A program made the translations under genes and the position numbers. A DNA stretch of 11,136 nt. Source: an uncultured Prevotellaceae bacterium (GTDB lineage Bacteria; Bacteroidota; Bacteroidia; Bacteroidales; Bacteroidaceae). Below are positions 1 through 7,580 of this stretch, in pieces (position 1 is the stretch's first letter; the number at the start of each line of letters is the position of its first letter). The DNA is taken from NCBI GenBank assembly GCA_946406585.1, contig CAMJLI010000055.1, positions 1-11,136 of the forward strand, written 5' to 3'. The notes under the pieces are model-generated. The model was not told the origin of the DNA. It worked only from the letters and a program-made list of their open reading frames with translations, and searched no databases.

Positions 1-146
1 TCGAATTCTGGAACATGAAGGGAGGCTCTTACCGAGCCTCCGACTTGCTCACAGGTGAAAGCCTGCAAATGACCATAGGACCTGACATGCCTGTCAGCGT
101 TTCTGTTCCTGCTTGGGGAGGACGAGCTTACAAGTTCATTCTGTAA
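1..146 (+). CDS. 3' end of a CDS, possibly the C-terminal beta domain of a carbohydrate-active enzyme (partial)
   Basis: Reading from position 3, an open frame gives about 47 residues and stops with TAA at 144-146; its start lies left of the window. The visible end contains SDLLTGE, then a stretch of alternating hydrophobic residues, and finishes VSVPAWGGRAYKFIL. A 'DLLTG ... VPAWG.R.Y' ending resembles the small C-terminal all-beta domain that closes many Bacteroidetes glycoside hydrolases, which would fit a polysaccharide-degrading enzyme. That family call is inference from a short tail and no catalytic residue is visible. The gene overlaps the 3' end of the convergent VWA gene by 11 nt. 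A perfect 8-bp GC-rich inverted repeat lies inside the coding part at 21-41. Confidence 0.6.
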   Translation, partial: EFWNMKGGSYRASDLLTGESLQMTIGPDMPVSVSVPAWGGRAYKFIL

Positions 147-1644
147 GATTCTTGGCCCTGCCAATCAGCTTGAGAAATTCTGCACGATAGCCATGCGGGT
201 CGAAGGAGAGGCTCTTCTTCACCAAGTCTTCTGCCATGCTGAAAGTGGCGTCTCCTTTGTAGGCTGATGTCCGCAACAACATGCCGAACGCTGCTATTCC
301 GGAGGCCAGACTCATGTTGGCAGATGCCTCTTCTTGTTCGTCTTCCACATTTGCGAATGCTTTTAGGAGTATGCTGTTGTTGCCGAGAGTCTTCTTGTAG
401 CGGAAGTTGAATGTTGCGAAGGCATGGCTCTTTGACGGCTCCAAGTCCATGCTTTTTGTGTATTTCTCAGTGGGGACAATCTCATACAATGCCGTGATGG
501 TTTGTCCGGCTCCTATTTCTCCTGCATCTTTCTTGTCGTCGTTGAAGTCTTCCATGTTCATCACCCTGTTCTCATATCCAATAAGACGATAAGAACTCAC
601 AAGTGATGGGTCGAAAGTCACCTGGCATTTTGCATCGTTGGCGACGCTGACAAACCTGTCGCGTTCGTGGACGAAAACTTTCATCAACTCGTTTTCATTG
701 TCGATGTAGTTGTAGGTGCCGTTGCCGGCATTGCTCACTTTCTCCATCATTGCGTCGTTTAGGTTGCCCATGCCAAATCCAAGGCATGTCATGTAGATGC
801 CTTTACGGGCGTATTGCTCCACCATTGCCACAATGGAGTCGGTGTCGGTGACGCCAACGTTGAAATCGCCATCTGTGCCCATGATGACGCGGTTGTTGCA
901 TGATGGGGAATAGTTGGCCAATGCCTCTTCGTATGCCATCTTGAGAGCTGCACCGCCGGCAGTGCTGCCTTCCGCTTGCAATTCGTCTATTGCTTTCTTT
1001 ATCTTGTTTGCCTCCTTCACAGGGGTGGATTCCAGCAATTTCCTCACCTCGCCCGAGTAGGTGATGATGGAGATGCGGTCTTCTGGCGCGAGTTGGAAGA
1101 GCAACTCATTCAAGCCCGACTTCAGTAGTGGCAACTTGTCTTCGGAATACATGGAACCAGAGACATCCACCAAGAAGACGAAGTTTGCGCGAGGCTTTTC
1201 TTCGGCTTTCAAATCCATTCCCTTGATGCCCAAGCGCAGGAGCCGATGGGATGTGTTCCATGGGCAGGCTCCCACTTCGGTGTTTATGGCTACAGCCTCA
1301 TTGTCTGTTGGATTGGGGTAGTCGAAGGTGAAATAGTTGAGAAACTCCTCTATTCGCACACTGGATTTCTCTATGGTGTAGCCTTTGTCAATGCTCTTGC
1401 GCATGATGCCGTAGGATGCGCCATCGGCATCCACCGAGAATGTGGATATGGGATTGTCCGCAACTTTGACAAATGGGTTGTCGGTGAACTCGTCAAATTT
1501 GTTGCCTGAGATGTGTGTAGGAACATAGTCGGTGAAGAACGCGTTTTCGTAAACACTTGGTTCGTAGCTGTTCATGGAGGTGCTGCATCCTATCACAAGA
1601 ATGGACGATGCAGAAATCAATAATCTCGAAATAAGTCTCTTCAT
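136..1644 (-). CDS. YfbK-like von Willebrand factor type A domain lipoprotein
   Basis: 502-residue protein. The start chosen is the ATG at 1642-1644 because it gives a lipoprotein signal: a basic MKRLISR, a hydrophobic core, then a VIGC lipobox with Cys20. A Met at 1704 would add 20 residues before the signal and is unlikely. Residues about 50-150 match the conserved region found ahead of the VWA domain in YfbK-like proteins. The VWA domain, about 154-330, has a complete MIDAS: DVSGS (D160, S162, S164), T228 in GSTAGG and D258 in TDGD. The C-terminal part, about 330-500, corresponds to the DUF3520 region of this family. The protein is predicted to be membrane-anchored and to bind a partner through a divalent metal; the partner is unknown. 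It lies downstream of the DUF285/dockerin gene on the same strand, but a terminator-like hairpin separates them. There is no Shine-Dalgarno site. A TAGTTTTC sequence upstream is a one-mismatch -7 candidate only. Confidence 0.88.
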   Translation of the reverse strand: MKRLISRLLISASSILVIGCSTSMNSYEPSVYENAFFTDYVPTHISGNKFDEFTDNPFVKVADNPISTFSVDADGASYGIMRKSIDKGYTIEKSSVRIEEFLNYFTFDYPNPTDNEAVAINTEVGACPWNTSHRLLRLGIKGMDLKAEEKPRANFVFLVDVSGSMYSEDKLPLLKSGLNELLFQLAPEDRISIITYSGEVRKLLESTPVKEANKIKKAIDELQAEGSTAGGAALKMAYEEALANYSPSCNNRVIMGTDGDFNVGVTDTDSIVAMVEQYARKGIYMTCLGFGMGNLNDAMMEKVSNAGNGTYNYIDNENELMKVFVHERDRFVSVANDAKCQVTFDPSLVSSYRLIGYENRVMNMEDFNDDKKDAGEIGAGQTITALYEIVPTEKYTKSMDLEPSKSHAFATFNFRYKKTLGNNSILLKAFANVEDEQEEASANMSLASGIAAFGMLLRTSAYKGDATFSMAEDLVKKSLSFDPHGYRAEFLKLIGRAKNLTE

Positions 1645-1723
1645 GTCATTATTTTTTATGTTGTTGCATGCAGGTAGGTGAATGCTTCTTGTTGTGATGT
1701 ACATTCGTTTTTGAAAACTACAT

Positions 1724-1751
1724 AAAAAACAATGCTATTTCGAAATCATTG
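1724..1751 (-). terminator. Probable intrinsic terminator after the DUF285/dockerin gene
   Basis: On the minus strand, CAATG and CATTG arms flank an inner palindrome ATTTCGAAAT with a two-base AG bulge, and a run of six T (1729 to 1724) follows directly. It begins about 50 nt after the TGA of the upstream gene. The stem is AT-rich, so efficiency is uncertain. Confidence 0.45.
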
Positions 1752-1799
1752 CATATGTTTGTAGAAAACTTTTTAAGATAATTGCTGTTTTAACATATG

Positions 1800-3212
1800 T
1801 CAACCATTGAGGATCATGTTTACAATGCCCATGACATCCTTGACGTCTATCATGCTGTTGCCGTCAATGTCAGCATTCTCAATGAAGAAGACAGGGGAGG
1901 GATAACCCAAGATGAAGTTTACCACAAGCATGACATCATTGACATCCACCTCTCGGTCATGGTTTACGTCGCCCATTGCAAATGCTTCGGTAATGGTTAC
2001 GGTAAATTCCATCTCTTCAGGGTGAATGCTCACTCCATTCACAGTGCTAAGTGCGATATTGGTGATGCTGCATGAATGGATGCCTTCGTCTATAATGCTG
2101 TCTGCTTGGATGGTTGTGGTGAAGAGTGGTCCTTCTGTGCCCGTGATTGTGGCGTTGGACAAGGAGAAGCCGATGAGCCGGTAGATGTTGCCCCCCAATT
2201 TTGTCACCGTCACAGTCATGTCATTGTTGCTGTAACGTTCTGATGGCTGTGCGTGGTATTGGTCGTCATTGCATTCAATCGACAATCCTTCTGCGAGGTG
2301 AATGTCCATTTGGTATCCGTTGTAAATCTTTGTGGTGTCGTTGTTTAGAAGCACTGTAAGCGAAGCTGTGGCACCTGGTTCCATGGAAATGGATTCTGCA
2401 AATATTACCGTGTCGGTGACAGGTATGTGGAAATAGCCTGATTTCCATTTGAAATAATCGCCCGAAGTGTCTGTGTCTATGTTGAAGTCTTGGGGGATTA
2501 CCATCATGCATGGTGACTCTTTGCTCCCCACGCCAGTGCAAGCCGTGTTGCTGATGGATTCCATGGATGGAGAAAGAGTTAGAGTGTCAAGTCCTGTACA
2601 GTTGTAGAGCATGTATCGGCTGTCTGCTGTGCTGCTGAATGTGAAGGAGGTGAAGTCAAGGTCATGGAGGCTGCTGCATCCTTGGAACATTCGGAAGAAA
2701 CTGCTGTTGTTGGTTGTGTCGAAATGGCTCAGGTCTATTCTTTCCAATGCCGTGCAGTATTGGAACATGTTGTTCATCTGCGTGGTGTTGCGGGTGTCGA
2801 GAAATTCCAATTCAATGCTTTTTAGGCTTTGGCAGTTGTAGAACATATAACTCATGGTGGTTACCTCGGATGTGTTGAGGTTTTCCATTCCTTCTATGTT
2901 GCTTAGCTTGGTCATTCCTTCAAACCAGCTTCGTGTGGAGGTTGGGCGTGCTTCGGAGAATGACGGCATGAATACCACTTCTGTTATGTTTGCCTTTTCA
3001 TTGTTCCATTCTGGAGAGCTCTCCGGATTGTTCAAGGAGTATGTGTTGCCCTCCTTTTCTTCTCTCTTGTCATCGAATGTGAAGGTCAGTGTCTGCCCGT
3101 CGGAAGACAGTATGGCATATGCTTCTATGCTGTCGCTTGTATCATCGTCGGTCTGCGACCACGATGACTGTGAAGATAGCAAGGCGAGTGTTAAAAGCAA
3201 TAATAATTTCAT
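1800..3212 (-). CDS. Secreted DUF285/BspA-like repeat protein with cohesin-like and dockerin-like domains
   Basis: 470-residue exported protein. It has a signal peptide (MKLLLLLTLALLSSQSSWSQ, likely cleaved after about residue 20). Residues about 95-215 hold DUF285 repeats of the 'F..C..L..I.L..F.T' kind: YMFYNCQSLKSIEL, NMFQYCTALERIDL, RMFQGCSSLHDLDF, YMLYNCTGLDTLTL. Residues about 268-410 look like a cohesin-type beta sandwich (SMEPGATASLTVLLNN near its start, GPLFTTTIQAD later). Residues 413-470 are a duplicated dockerin-like calcium module: GDVNHDREVDVNDV (D415, N417, D419, D423, D426) and ADIDGNSMIDVKDV (D448, D450, N452, D456, D459). No sorting tail follows; the protein ends ILNG just after the second dockerin helix. 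A surface binding or adhesion role is inferred. The start sits 19 nt after a perfect TAnnTTTG box inside a palindrome. Confidence 0.85.
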   Translation of the reverse strand: MKLLLLLTLALLSSQSSWSQTDDDTSDSIEAYAILSSDGQTLTFTFDDKREEKEGNTYSLNNPESSPEWNNEKANITEVVFMPSFSEARPTSTRSWFEGMTKLSNIEGMENLNTSEVTTMSYMFYNCQSLKSIELEFLDTRNTTQMNNMFQYCTALERIDLSHFDTTNNSSFFRMFQGCSSLHDLDFTSFTFSSTADSRYMLYNCTGLDTLTLSPSMESISNTACTGVGSKESPCMMVIPQDFNIDTDTSGDYFKWKSGYFHIPVTDTVIFAESISMEPGATASLTVLLNNDTTKIYNGYQMDIHLAEGLSIECNDDQYHAQPSERYSNNDMTVTVTKLGGNIYRLIGFSLSNATITGTEGPLFTTTIQADSIIDEGIHSCSITNIALSTVNGVSIHPEEMEFTVTITEAFAMGDVNHDREVDVNDVMLVVNFILGYPSPVFFIENADIDGNSMIDVKDVMGIVNMILNG

Positions 3213-3221
3213 GTTTTCATT

Positions 3222-3241
3222 TTTACTTTTGCAAAAGTAAA
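3222..3241. promoter_or_regulatory. 20-bp perfect palindrome containing -7 boxes on both strands
   Basis: Positions 3222-3241 form an uninterrupted palindrome centred on TGCA (TTTACTTTTG followed by CAAAAGTAAA). On the minus strand it holds TACTTTTG (3239 to 3232), a perfect Bacteroidetes -7 box 19 nt before the start of the DUF285/dockerin gene. Because it is a palindrome, the + strand carries the same box at 3224-3231. No good -33 TTTG was found at the usual spacing. It may be promoter only, or promoter plus operator for a dimeric regulator. Confidence 0.5.
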
Positions 3242-3406
3242 TAAAATTCGGGAATTATAAGACTGTGGGGAAAAGTTTTTCATTCTTTAGAGCGAAAACA
3301 GTGCAAGCCGAGCAAAGCACGTCAAAATATTGATAACGTCATAATCCATTATGCACCCAACTTGCAAAAAAAATGCAGGAAATAGTCATTATTCATTTTT
3401 TTTTGC

Positions 3407-3414
3407 TATTTTTG
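3407..3414 (+). promoter_or_regulatory. -7 promoter box TATTTTTG of the AlaX-like gene
   Basis: This is a perfect TAnnTTTG box ending 4 nt before the only sensible ATG (3419) of the AlaX-like gene. Transcription in Bacteroidetes starts a few nt after this box, so the mRNA may begin at or next to the start codon. No clear -33 TTTG is present 19-21 nt upstream. Confidence 0.5.
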
Positions 3415-3418
3415 TGGC

Positions 3419-3892
3419 ATGTATGATGACAATATAACATTCAACGAACACAACAAAGACGAGTTCCCCCCCGCACACACGGCGGAACACTTGCTCAACC
3501 AGACAATGATAAGGATGTTTGGCTGTAAAAGGTCGGACAATGCCCACGTGGAAAGGAAGAAGAGCAAGATAACTTATGTGCTGGAGAGAAAGCCGGACAG
3601 GAAGCAAGAGCGGGAGATAGAACGACGGATGAACGAACTCATAGAGGCTGATTTGCCTGTCAGTTTTGAATATGTCAGCAAAGACGAGCTCCCAGAGGAG
3701 GTGGATGCTTCACGCCTGCCAGATGATGCTTCAGAGACAATCCGACTTGTCAGAATAGGCGATTATGATGTCTGCCCGTGTATAGGCAAGCATGTGAGGT
3801 CCACAGCCCAGGTGGGGCGTTTTGAGATGTTGGGCACTAATTGGGACGAGCATTTGCATACTTTTAGGATAAGGTTCAAGGTGATTCCATAA
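3419..3892 (+). CDS. Free-standing AlaX-like tRNA editing domain protein (tRNA_SAD family)
   Basis: 157-residue cytoplasmic protein resembling the second additional domain of alanyl/threonyl-tRNA synthetases, which hydrolyses mischarged tRNA such as Ser-tRNA(Ala). The paired zinc/active-site motifs are visible: HTAEH (H20, H24) and CIGKH (C121, H125). RIGDYDVCPCIGKH is the typical context of the second motif. The length fits the short AlaX class, which lacks the synthetase-derived N-terminal domain. Family assignment rests on these motifs; substrate specificity (Ala versus Thr system) is not settled. The first motif begins at residue 20 and the next Met is residue 30, so the start at 3419 is forced. 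A perfect -7 box lies 4 nt upstream. The C10 peptidase follows after 25 nt and has its own -7 box, so cotranscription is possible but not required. Confidence 0.82.
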   Translation: MYDDNITFNEHNKDEFPPAHTAEHLLNQTMIRMFGCKRSDNAHVERKKSKITYVLERKPDRKQEREIERRMNELIEADLPVSFEYVSKDELPEEVDASRLPDDASETIRLVRIGDYDVCPCIGKHVRSTAQVGRFEMLGTNWDEHLHTFRIRFKVIP

Positions 3893-3905
3893 GAAGTTAC
3901 ACTAC

Positions 3906-3913
3906 TACATTTG
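3906..3913 (+). promoter_or_regulatory. -7 promoter box TACATTTG of the C10 peptidase gene
   Basis: This is a perfect TAnnTTTG box followed by GGGG and then the ATG at 3918. The G-run touches the start codon, so it is badly placed for a Shine-Dalgarno site. The spacing from box to ATG is 4 nt, the same as for the AlaX-like gene. No -33 TTTG is evident at 19-21 nt. Confidence 0.45.
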
Positions 3914-3917
3914 GGGG

Positions 3918-5942
3918 ATGAGAAAATTGTTGTTGTTATCGGCCTTGATTTCTTGGATCACGGCAATCCATGCAAAACCAAGAACGACGCAGGAATTGGT
4001 GCAAAAAGCACAGCAAGTGTTGTGCAAGGATGGCTATGGAAGGGGGATGAGGGCAAAGGCCTCAATGCGGATTCTCCAGCAAAGGAATGGGGTGGTGGTA
4101 TTGGGCAATTCTTCTGATGGCTTTGTCGTGATGACCATGGATGATGCTTTTCCTGCTGTAATGGGATATTCCCAAACTGCCTTCGACTATCAGACAGCCA
4201 ATCCAAATTTCAGATGGTGGCTTGATGCCGTGGAGGAAATGGCAAAGACTGTTCCCGAAAGGGCCATAAGCAGGATAAAGCCCGACAAGGACAAATATCC
4301 AGAAGAAGTGGCGCCTTTCATCAAGACAAAATGGGGACAATCGGCACCATTCAACAGCCTTTGTCCAAAAGGATGCCCGACGGGCTGCGTGGCAACAGCT
4401 GCCGCACAGGTGATAAGATACAATCAATGGCCAATAGAAGGCAAAGGCACAACATTCACTTATTATCCTTTTGGAGATTTCCAAGCCACTTGCCTGGAGG
4501 CTGATATTGATGGTGTGCATTATGACTATGCAAAAATGCTCGACAAATATGATGCAAACACAATGGCCACAAGTGCTCAGAAGAAAGCAGTCTCTCAATT
4601 GATGTATCATGTCGGCTTGTCGATGAAAGCCATGTATGATAGTGACGGAACAGGTTCATATAATGAGACTTTGTGTCATGGACTGCGTGGCAATTTCTGC
4701 TATTCTTATGCTGTCACCATAAATAGTGATGATTACAGTGCCGAGGAATGGATGGACATCATTTTCGAACAATTGAGCAAGAAAGTGCCATTGGTGTATG
4801 GCGGCTCTAACATGGATTATTCTGGTCACGAGTTTGTGTTGCATGGTTATGACAGTGACGGCATGGTGTTTATAAACTGGGGATGGAATGGGGGAGAGGA
4901 TGGATATTTCGACCTCTCGTCGCTCCTGATTTATTGGGGTTTGTACAATTTCAATTTTTTCCAGGACATGGTGTTGAGATGTTCTCCAGAGTGGATAGGG
5001 GCAGATACCCTATTTGTGGAAGTGGACACTCCCGGGACTTTGCATGAACTACTCACGCCCCAACAGCAGGATTCCACTATTTGCCTGAGCCTGAAAGGTG
5101 TCATCAACAGTACAGACATAAAGACTCTTAGGAAAATGGCGGGATGCACCACCACGGGAAAGGGAACAAAAGGATGCCTGTCCATGCTCGATCTCAGTGA
5201 TGTGCGCATCGTGGCTGGTGGTGAGCCTTATCTGTTGGAAAATGGAAAGGAACTGACCACTGCGGATGATGAAATGCCGTACAAAGCTTTTGAAAAGTGC
5301 TCTTTCCTTATCGATGTTGCTCTGCCAACTTCTCTCATGCGCTATTCTGACGGAGTGTTCGCTGGATGCAACAACCTCGACAGGGTAAGGCTCACTTCAA
5401 GCGAACAGAGTGAGTTCGTGGTGGATGGAAGCTTCGTGATGAACAAGGAGAGGGATGAACTCATCGAGTGCCTGCCCGGATATGATGATGTGCATTATGT
5501 CATACCTGCTGGCATCAGGATTGTTCATGACTATTCGTTTGGTTGCAGATACCTTTATGAAAGGATTTCTTTGCCTGCTTCAGTGGAAAGGGTGGGGAAA
5601 TATGCCTTCAACAGATGCTTCGACCTTGTTCGTACTTATGTTTATGCGGAAAAGCCTCCTTTGATTGATGATACTGCCATCGATGAACTCGACTTGTCGC
5701 TTAGGTCGCTCTATGTTCCCAAAGGTACAAAGGAACTGTACCGGAAGGCTGATGGATGGAAAAAGTATGCCGGCAGAATAGAGGAATTTGATGTTGTGGA
5801 CGGCATGGGCGAAAGGATGGAAAAAAGGGATATGGAAGGAAGCAACCATGTTTACGACATCATGGGAAGAAGGGTTGTAGATGCCCATATGCTTCCATCA
5901 GGAGTATACGTGGTAAACGGACAAAAAGTGGTGATAAGGTGA
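3918..5942 (+). CDS. Secreted C10-family (streptopain-like) cysteine peptidase with LRR_5 repeats and sorting tail
   Basis: 674-residue protein. It has a signal peptide (MRKLLLLSALISWITAIHA). Residues about 20-130 form the inhibitory Spi-type propeptide. The catalytic domain, about 135-360, shows W139-G-Q141 (oxyanion Gln), TGCVATAAAQV with nucleophile C157, SGHEFVLHGYD with general base H304, and NWGWNGGEDGYF (W321, W323), the C10 signature set. Residues about 460-625 carry leucine-rich LRR_5/BspA-like repeats (VFAGCNNLDRVRL, YSFGCRYLYERISL, YAFNRCFDLVRTYV). The last 30 or so residues (YDIMGRRVVDAHMLPSGVYVVNGQKVVIR region) resemble a type IX secretion-type C-terminal sorting domain, so cell-surface display or release is inferred. 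It is probably made as a zymogen and matured by removal of the propeptide. A strong terminator follows the stop at once. The substrate is unknown. Confidence 0.92.
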   Translation: MRKLLLLSALISWITAIHAKPRTTQELVQKAQQVLCKDGYGRGMRAKASMRILQQRNGVVVLGNSSDGFVVMTMDDAFPAVMGYSQTAFDYQTANPNFRWWLDAVEEMAKTVPERAISRIKPDKDKYPEEVAPFIKTKWGQSAPFNSLCPKGCPTGCVATAAAQVIRYNQWPIEGKGTTFTYYPFGDFQATCLEADIDGVHYDYAKMLDKYDANTMATSAQKKAVSQLMYHVGLSMKAMYDSDGTGSYNETLCHGLRGNFCYSYAVTINSDDYSAEEWMDIIFEQLSKKVPLVYGGSNMDYSGHEFVLHGYDSDGMVFINWGWNGGEDGYFDLSSLLIYWGLYNFNFFQDMVLRCSPEWIGADTLFVEVDTPGTLHELLTPQQQDSTICLSLKGVINSTDIKTLRKMAGCTTTGKGTKGCLSMLDLSDVRIVAGGEPYLLENGKELTTADDEMPYKAFEKCSFLIDVALPTSLMRYSDGVFAGCNNLDRVRLTSSEQSEFVVDGSFVMNKERDELIECLPGYDDVHYVIPAGIRIVHDYSFGCRYLYERISLPASVERVGKYAFNRCFDLVRTYVYAEKPPLIDDTAIDELDLSLRSLYVPKGTKELYRKADGWKKYAGRIEEFDVVDGMGERMEKRDMEGSNHVYDIMGRRVVDAHMLPSGVYVVNGQKVVIR

Positions 5943-5973
5943 TAGCCACTTCTGACCTTGAAGAACTCAAAGA

Positions 5974-6004
5974 AAGGGAAGTCCTGCACAGGGCTTCCCT
6001 TTTT
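5974..6004. terminator. Strong bidirectional intrinsic terminator between convergent genes
   Basis: A 12-bp stem (5974-5985 with 5990-6001, one G-T pair) has a GCAC loop. On the + strand it is followed by T up to 6004, and on the minus strand by TTTCTTTG. It lies 31 nt after the peptidase stop and ends right at the stop of the RNase gene (6006-6008), so it can serve both. Confidence 0.88.
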
Positions 6005-6005
6005 C

Positions 6006-7580
6006 TCATTTCGTCTCGATTTCCTCTTTCATGTCTATGAATTGCCTTTTTGCATCATAAAACTCATATTGCAAAAAAGCTAATTTCTGGGAGGAAATTA
6101 CATGCACGCCTAATCCATATTTGAACTGCCATTTGCGCTTGAGGGATATTATTCCCTGGTTGATGTAGGCAGCGACGTAAGGATGTACATGCAAGTAGAA
6201 GGTCTTGACACCGATCTTGTTGACAAGGTGGTCAATCTTGCTCTCTAACTGGTCTGTAAAGACAATGCTCGACCTGATTTTGCCTTTGCCAAAGCAGGTG
6301 GGGCATGTCTCTTCGACAGTTACATCCATCGCTGGTCTCACACGCTGTCGTGTGATTTGCATGAGGCCAAATTTGCTCAGAGGCAGGATGTTGTGCCGGG
6401 CGCGGTCTTTCTGCATGTTCTTGCACATGCGTTCGTAAAGCATCTGACGGTCTTCTGCAAGTTTCATGTCGATGAAATCGACGATGATGATTCCGCCCAT
6501 GTCGCGCAACCTCAGCTGTCGTGCAAGTTCATCGGCTGCACCAAGATTGACATCCAGGGCATTGGCTTCTTGACCATTAGAAGAACGGGTGCGGTTGCCG
6601 CTGTTGACGTCCACCACGTGCATTGCCTCAGTATGCTCTATTATAAGATATGCTCCATGCTTGTAGTTCACTGTGTTGCCAAAACTCGACTTTATCTGCT
6701 TCGTGACATTGAAGTTGTCGAATATGGGCACCTTGCCTTCATAGAGCTTTACTATGCCCGCCTTTTCAGGGGCTATTAGAGTGACATAGTCTTTCACTTC
6801 TTTGCAAACTTCCTCGTCGTTTACGAATATGTTCTCATACGAGGGGTTGAAAAGATCGCGTAATAGGGCAACGGCTCGACCAGTCTCCTCAAAGACCAAT
6901 TGTGGCCGGTTTTGGGTCTTTTGCACTTTGCTGATGGCATCATCCCATCGTTTCAGTAAAATCTTGAGCTCGTTGTCGAGTTCCGCCACCCTCTTGCCCT
7001 CAGCCACAGTACGTACAATGACTCCGAAATTCTTCGGCTTTATGCTTTGTATTACTTGCTTGAGCCGGGCACGCTCCTCGCTGCTCTTGATTTTAGTGGA
7101 TACGGAAACTTTATCGTTGAATGGCATGAGAACCAAGTATCGTCCTGCAAAACTCAATTCTCCTGTAAGTCGTGGCCCCTTGGTTGATATGGGTTCCTTT
7201 ACTATTTGCACCAACACTTCCTGGCCTACAGTCAGTGTCGTCGCTATGCTGCCGTCTTTTGATAGTTCTGGCAGTCGAAATGCTTTTGAAATTGGATAAA
7301 GTTTCTTTCTGTCGCTCTGTACCTGCTTGAGGTATTTGGCGTAAGAGTTGAATTGGCTTCCCAGGTCAAGATAATGAAGAAAGGCGTCGCGTTCAAATCC
7401 TACGTCTACGAAACAGGCGTTCAAGCCTGGCATTAGTTTCTTAACCTTTGCTATGTAGACGTTGCCTACTGAAAATGATGCCGAGCGGGTTTCGTTTTGA
7501 TACTCTACAAGTTTCTTGTCTTCTAGAAGAGCTATCGATATTTCCTTTGCACGGACATCAATCACTACTTCGCTGGTCAT
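6006..7580 (-). CDS. rng: Ribonuclease E/G family endoribonuclease
   Basis: 524-residue cytoplasmic enzyme that cleaves single-stranded RNA in rRNA maturation and mRNA decay. The start is set at the ATG 7578-7580 (MTSEVVIDV), the usual beginning of the family; a Met 8 codons upstream gives an unconserved leader. An S1 RNA-binding domain begins near residue 37 (SVGNVYIAKVKKLMPGLNACFVDVG) and runs to about 145. The catalytic core has the two metal-binding Asp sites, VVDVNSGNR (D324) and IIIVDFIDM (D368). The zinc-link motif CPTCFGKG (C426, C429) that joins dimer subunits follows. There is no long degradosome-scaffold tail, so it is RNase G-like. It is the last gene of the HU, small basic protein, RNase set, 102 nt after the small gene, and no clear promoter is seen in that gap. 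Its terminator begins right after the stop. Confidence 0.95.
   Translation of the reverse strand: MTSEVVIDVRAKEISIALLEDKKLVEYQNETRSASFSVGNVYIAKVKKLMPGLNACFVDVGFERDAFLHYLDLGSQFNSYAKYLKQVQSDRKKLYPISKAFRLPELSKDGSIATTLTVGQEVLVQIVKEPISTKGPRLTGELSFAGRYLVLMPFNDKVSVSTKIKSSEERARLKQVIQSIKPKNFGVIVRTVAEGKRVAELDNELKILLKRWDDAISKVQKTQNRPQLVFEETGRAVALLRDLFNPSYENIFVNDEEVCKEVKDYVTLIAPEKAGIVKLYEGKVPIFDNFNVTKQIKSSFGNTVNYKHGAYLIIEHTEAMHVVDVNSGNRTRSSNGQEANALDVNLGAADELARQLRLRDMGGIIIVDFIDMKLAEDRQMLYERMCKNMQKDRARHNILPLSKFGLMQITRQRVRPAMDVTVEETCPTCFGKGKIRSSIVFTDQLESKIDHLVNKIGVKTFYLHVHPYVAAYINQGIISLKRKWQFKYGLGVHVISSQKLAFLQYEFYDAKRQFIDMKEEIETK

Noticed and set aside
152..164. TTGGC/GCCAA hairpin near the convergent junction as a terminator
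   Set aside because: It has only 5 bp, lies within the VWA coding region and lacks a T-run.
1645..1704. Earlier start of the VWA lipoprotein at 1704
   Set aside because: It puts 20 polar residues in front of a good lipoprotein signal peptide.
1797..2075. Plus-strand open frame opposite the dockerin region
   Set aside because: It is an antisense shadow; the minus strand has clear calcium-binding repeats.
4062..4610. 182-codon minus-strand open frame inside the C10 peptidase gene
   Set aside because: It lies wholly within a gene with an intact catalytic set and shows no recognisable domain or upstream signal.
6357..7299. Plus-strand open frames opposite the RNase E/G gene
   Set aside because: They are antisense shadows of a highly conserved coding region with no family features.
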